Source: Pseudomonas sp. SG20056
GTDB lineage: Bacteria > Pseudomonadota > Gammaproteobacteria > Pseudomonadales > Pseudomonadaceae
NCBI RefSeq assembly: GCF_031764535.1
Contig: NZ_CP134499.1
Location: 3,472,001 to 3,536,000, forward strand
Length of the DNA: 64,000 bases
Direction: 5' to 3'
Under the pieces are notes generated by a model that ran no database searches, had not been told where the DNA came from, and was given only the letters and a program-made list of their open reading frames with translations. Below are positions 62,702 through 64,000 of this stretch, in pieces. Numbering within the stretch: the first letter of the stretch is position 1; every line of letters starts with the position of its first letter. A program made the position numbers and the translations under genes.

Positions 62702-63763
62702 ATGATCCGCTCACCCCTCACGCTCGCCCTGCTCAGCCTCACACTCACCGCCTGCAGCCCCAGCGACCCGCAGCAGCAGGTCAGCCGCACACTCACCGAT
62801 GGCGTATTGCTGCCGATCTACAGCGCCTGGAGCGAAGCAGACCGCCAGCTGGCCACCAGCGGTCAAGCCTTCTGCGCCGGCCAACAGAACCTCGCCGACG
62901 CCCGCCAGGCCTTTGCCAGCGCGCAAAGTGCCTGGGCCGCCGTGCAACCGGTGGCCTTCGGCCCGCTGGCAGAAGGCAACCGCGCCTGGCAGGTGCAGTT
63001 CTGGCCAGACAAGAAAAATCTGGTAGCGCGTCAGGTTGAAGCGCTGGTCAACAGCAAACCCGAGCTGACCCCGGCTGATCTGGATAAATCCAGCGTCGTG
63101 GTGCAAGGCCTGACGGCCTATGAATACCTGCTGTTCGACCCGGCCATCGACCTGAACGTCGCCGAGCAGAAAGCCCGCTACTGCCCGCTGATCGTTGCCA
63201 TTGGTCAGCACCAGCAAGTGCTCGCCGCCGATGTGCTGAGCCAGTGGCAAGCCAAAGACGGTATGGCCGCGCTGCTCAAGGATTTCCCCAACGCGCGCTA
63301 CGCCGAAGCCCCGGAAGCGGTGGCCGAACTGCTGCGCACCCAGGTCAGCGCCATCGACGGGCTGAAGAAGAAACTCGGCACGCCACTCGGCCGCCAGAGC
63401 AAAGGCCAGCCGCAGCCCTATCAGGCCGAAGCCTGGCGCAGCAAAGCCAGCCTGGCCAACCTCGCCGCCAGCCTGGCCAGCGCCGAACGCATCTGGCTGG
63501 GTGCCGAGCAGGACGGCATTCAGGCGCTGCTCGGCAGTGATCAAGACGCACTGAAACAACGCATCAACGCCGCCTACAACGACACCCGCCAGCGCCTGGC
63601 CGCAGCCCAGCGCCCGCTCGGCGAGCTGCTTAGCGACGAAGCCGGGCGCACCGAGGTCAACGCCCTGTATGACAGCCTGAATGTGCTGCATCGCCTGCAT
63701 GAAGGCGAGCTGGCCAAGACCCTGGGCATCCAGCTGGGCTTTAACGCCCATGACGGTGACTGA
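62702..63763 (+). CDS. Second imelysin-family lipoprotein
   Basis: A 353-residue lipoprotein (lipobox TLTAC, Cys18) of the imelysin family. It has AFASAQSAWAAVQPVAFGPL and AYEYLLFDPA in place of the GxHxxE motif, so the metal site differs from that of IcmP. It is in an operon with the di-heme cytochrome (10-bp gap) and DUF1513 (3-bp gap). An iron-binding or iron-transfer role is inferred from family and context. Confidence 0.87.
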   Translation: MIRSPLTLALLSLTLTACSPSDPQQQVSRTLTDGVLLPIYSAWSEADRQLATSGQAFCAGQQNLADARQAFASAQSAWAAVQPVAFGPLAEGNRAWQVQFWPDKKNLVARQVEALVNSKPELTPADLDKSSVVVQGLTAYEYLLFDPAIDLNVAEQKARYCPLIVAIGQHQQVLAADVLSQWQAKDGMAALLKDFPNARYAEAPEAVAELLRTQVSAIDGLKKKLGTPLGRQSKGQPQPYQAEAWRSKASLANLAASLASAERIWLGAEQDGIQALLGSDQDALKQRINAAYNDTRQRLAAAQRPLGELLSDEAGRTEVNALYDSLNVLHRLHEGELAKTLGIQLGFNAHDGD

Positions 63764-63766
63764 AGC

Positions 63767-64000
63767 ATGCAGATCAATCGCCGCGCCTTTCTAGGCCTGA
63801 GCATCGCTGCTGTTGCCGCTACCGCAGCGGCCGCCGGCACTTACGGTGGCTGGACGCTGATGCACAGCGGCGCACAGCCGTTATTACTATCGGCGCGCAA
63901 CGACAGCGCCGGCAAGCACTATGCCGTGTGTTATCGACTGGATGGCAGCCAGGTATTTGCCACTCAGGTGAACGAGCGCTGCCACGATGTGATCGGCCAC
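63767..64000 (+). CDS. DUF1513 family protein, exported (partial, cut by window end)
   Basis: The first 78 codons of a gene continuing past the right edge. The N-terminus MQINRRAFLGLSIAAVAAT is a twin-arginine (Tat) signal with NRRAFLGLS, and the mature part begins LLSARNDSAGKHYAVCYRLD, as in DUF1513 proteins that complete the imelysin cluster in Pseudomonas. The start is three bases after the previous stop. Confidence 0.8.
   Translation, partial: MQINRRAFLGLSIAAVAATAAAAGTYGGWTLMHSGAQPLLLSARNDSAGKHYAVCYRLDGSQVFATQVNERCHDVIGH

Noticed and set aside
1..64000. CRISPR arrays, IS elements, prophage genes
   Set aside because: No regularly spaced repeats, transposase motifs or phage structural genes were recognised on either strand.

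Overview
The window is a GC-rich gammaproteobacterial chromosome segment, almost certainly from Pseudomonas. The evidence is gene content and order. From about 39.5 kb to the right end the order olsB-olsA, pyeR-pyeM-xenB, argP/ACT/argO, sodB, bifA, GIDE/lemA, icmP, di-heme cytochrome, second imelysin, DUF1513 follows, as I remember it, the PA4350-PA4373 stretch of P. aeruginosa, with extra genes such as amt inserted. No tRNA, rRNA, CRISPR array, IS element or integrase was recognised. Coding density is high and most genes carry clear Shine-Dalgarno sites.

Layout. 0-7.2 kb (minus strand): a REC-GGDEF-EAL response regulator cut by the left edge, a three-receiver CHASE hybrid histidine kinase, an OmpA-type lipoprotein and a GloC-like metallo-hydrolase. 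7.4-15.3 kb (plus): an accessory defence block with hsdR, an hsdM-hsdS fusion carrying a single target-recognition half, an AT-rich OLD-like ATPase/TOPRIM gene and a NucS-like nuclease. 15.4-19.1 kb (plus): a compact five-gene cassette of two membrane/exported proteins, two proteins of unknown role (one GRDP-like) and a beta-CASP metallo-beta-lactamase ribonuclease. A hairpin that buries a ribosome binding site lies inside it. 19.2-27 kb: three regulators (AraC, TetR, MalT-type LuxR) with a ferritin-like hydrolase, an alpha/beta hydrolase and an exported protein. 27-34 kb: lipid-linked genes (DUF1329, DUF1302, acyl-CoA ligase, thiolase) with a textbook PsrA-type box. 34-41.7 kb: lipoprotein, phospholipase D-like enzyme, serine hydrolase, a stand-alone di-iron oxygen-binding protein, a short acyl-CoA dehydrogenase, and olsBA behind an apparent Pho box. 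41.8-44.4 kb: the pyeR-pyeM-xenB operon with a candidate PyeR operator. 44.5-52.7 kb: coiled-coil membrane protein, SDR, saccharopine-dehydrogenase-like protein, chemoreceptor and argP/argO. 52.8-64 kb: sodB, amt, bifA, GIDE/LemA pair and the iron-linked imelysin cluster with Fur-like boxes.

The most unusual parts are the 7.4-19.1 kb accessory region (single-TRD M-S fusion, OLD-like gene of foreign composition, and the beta-CASP cassette with its leader hairpins) and several regulatory sites readable directly from the DNA: Pho box, PsrA box, PyeR operator candidate, AraC direct repeats and Fur boxes. All family calls are from memory and motif reading; no database search was run.
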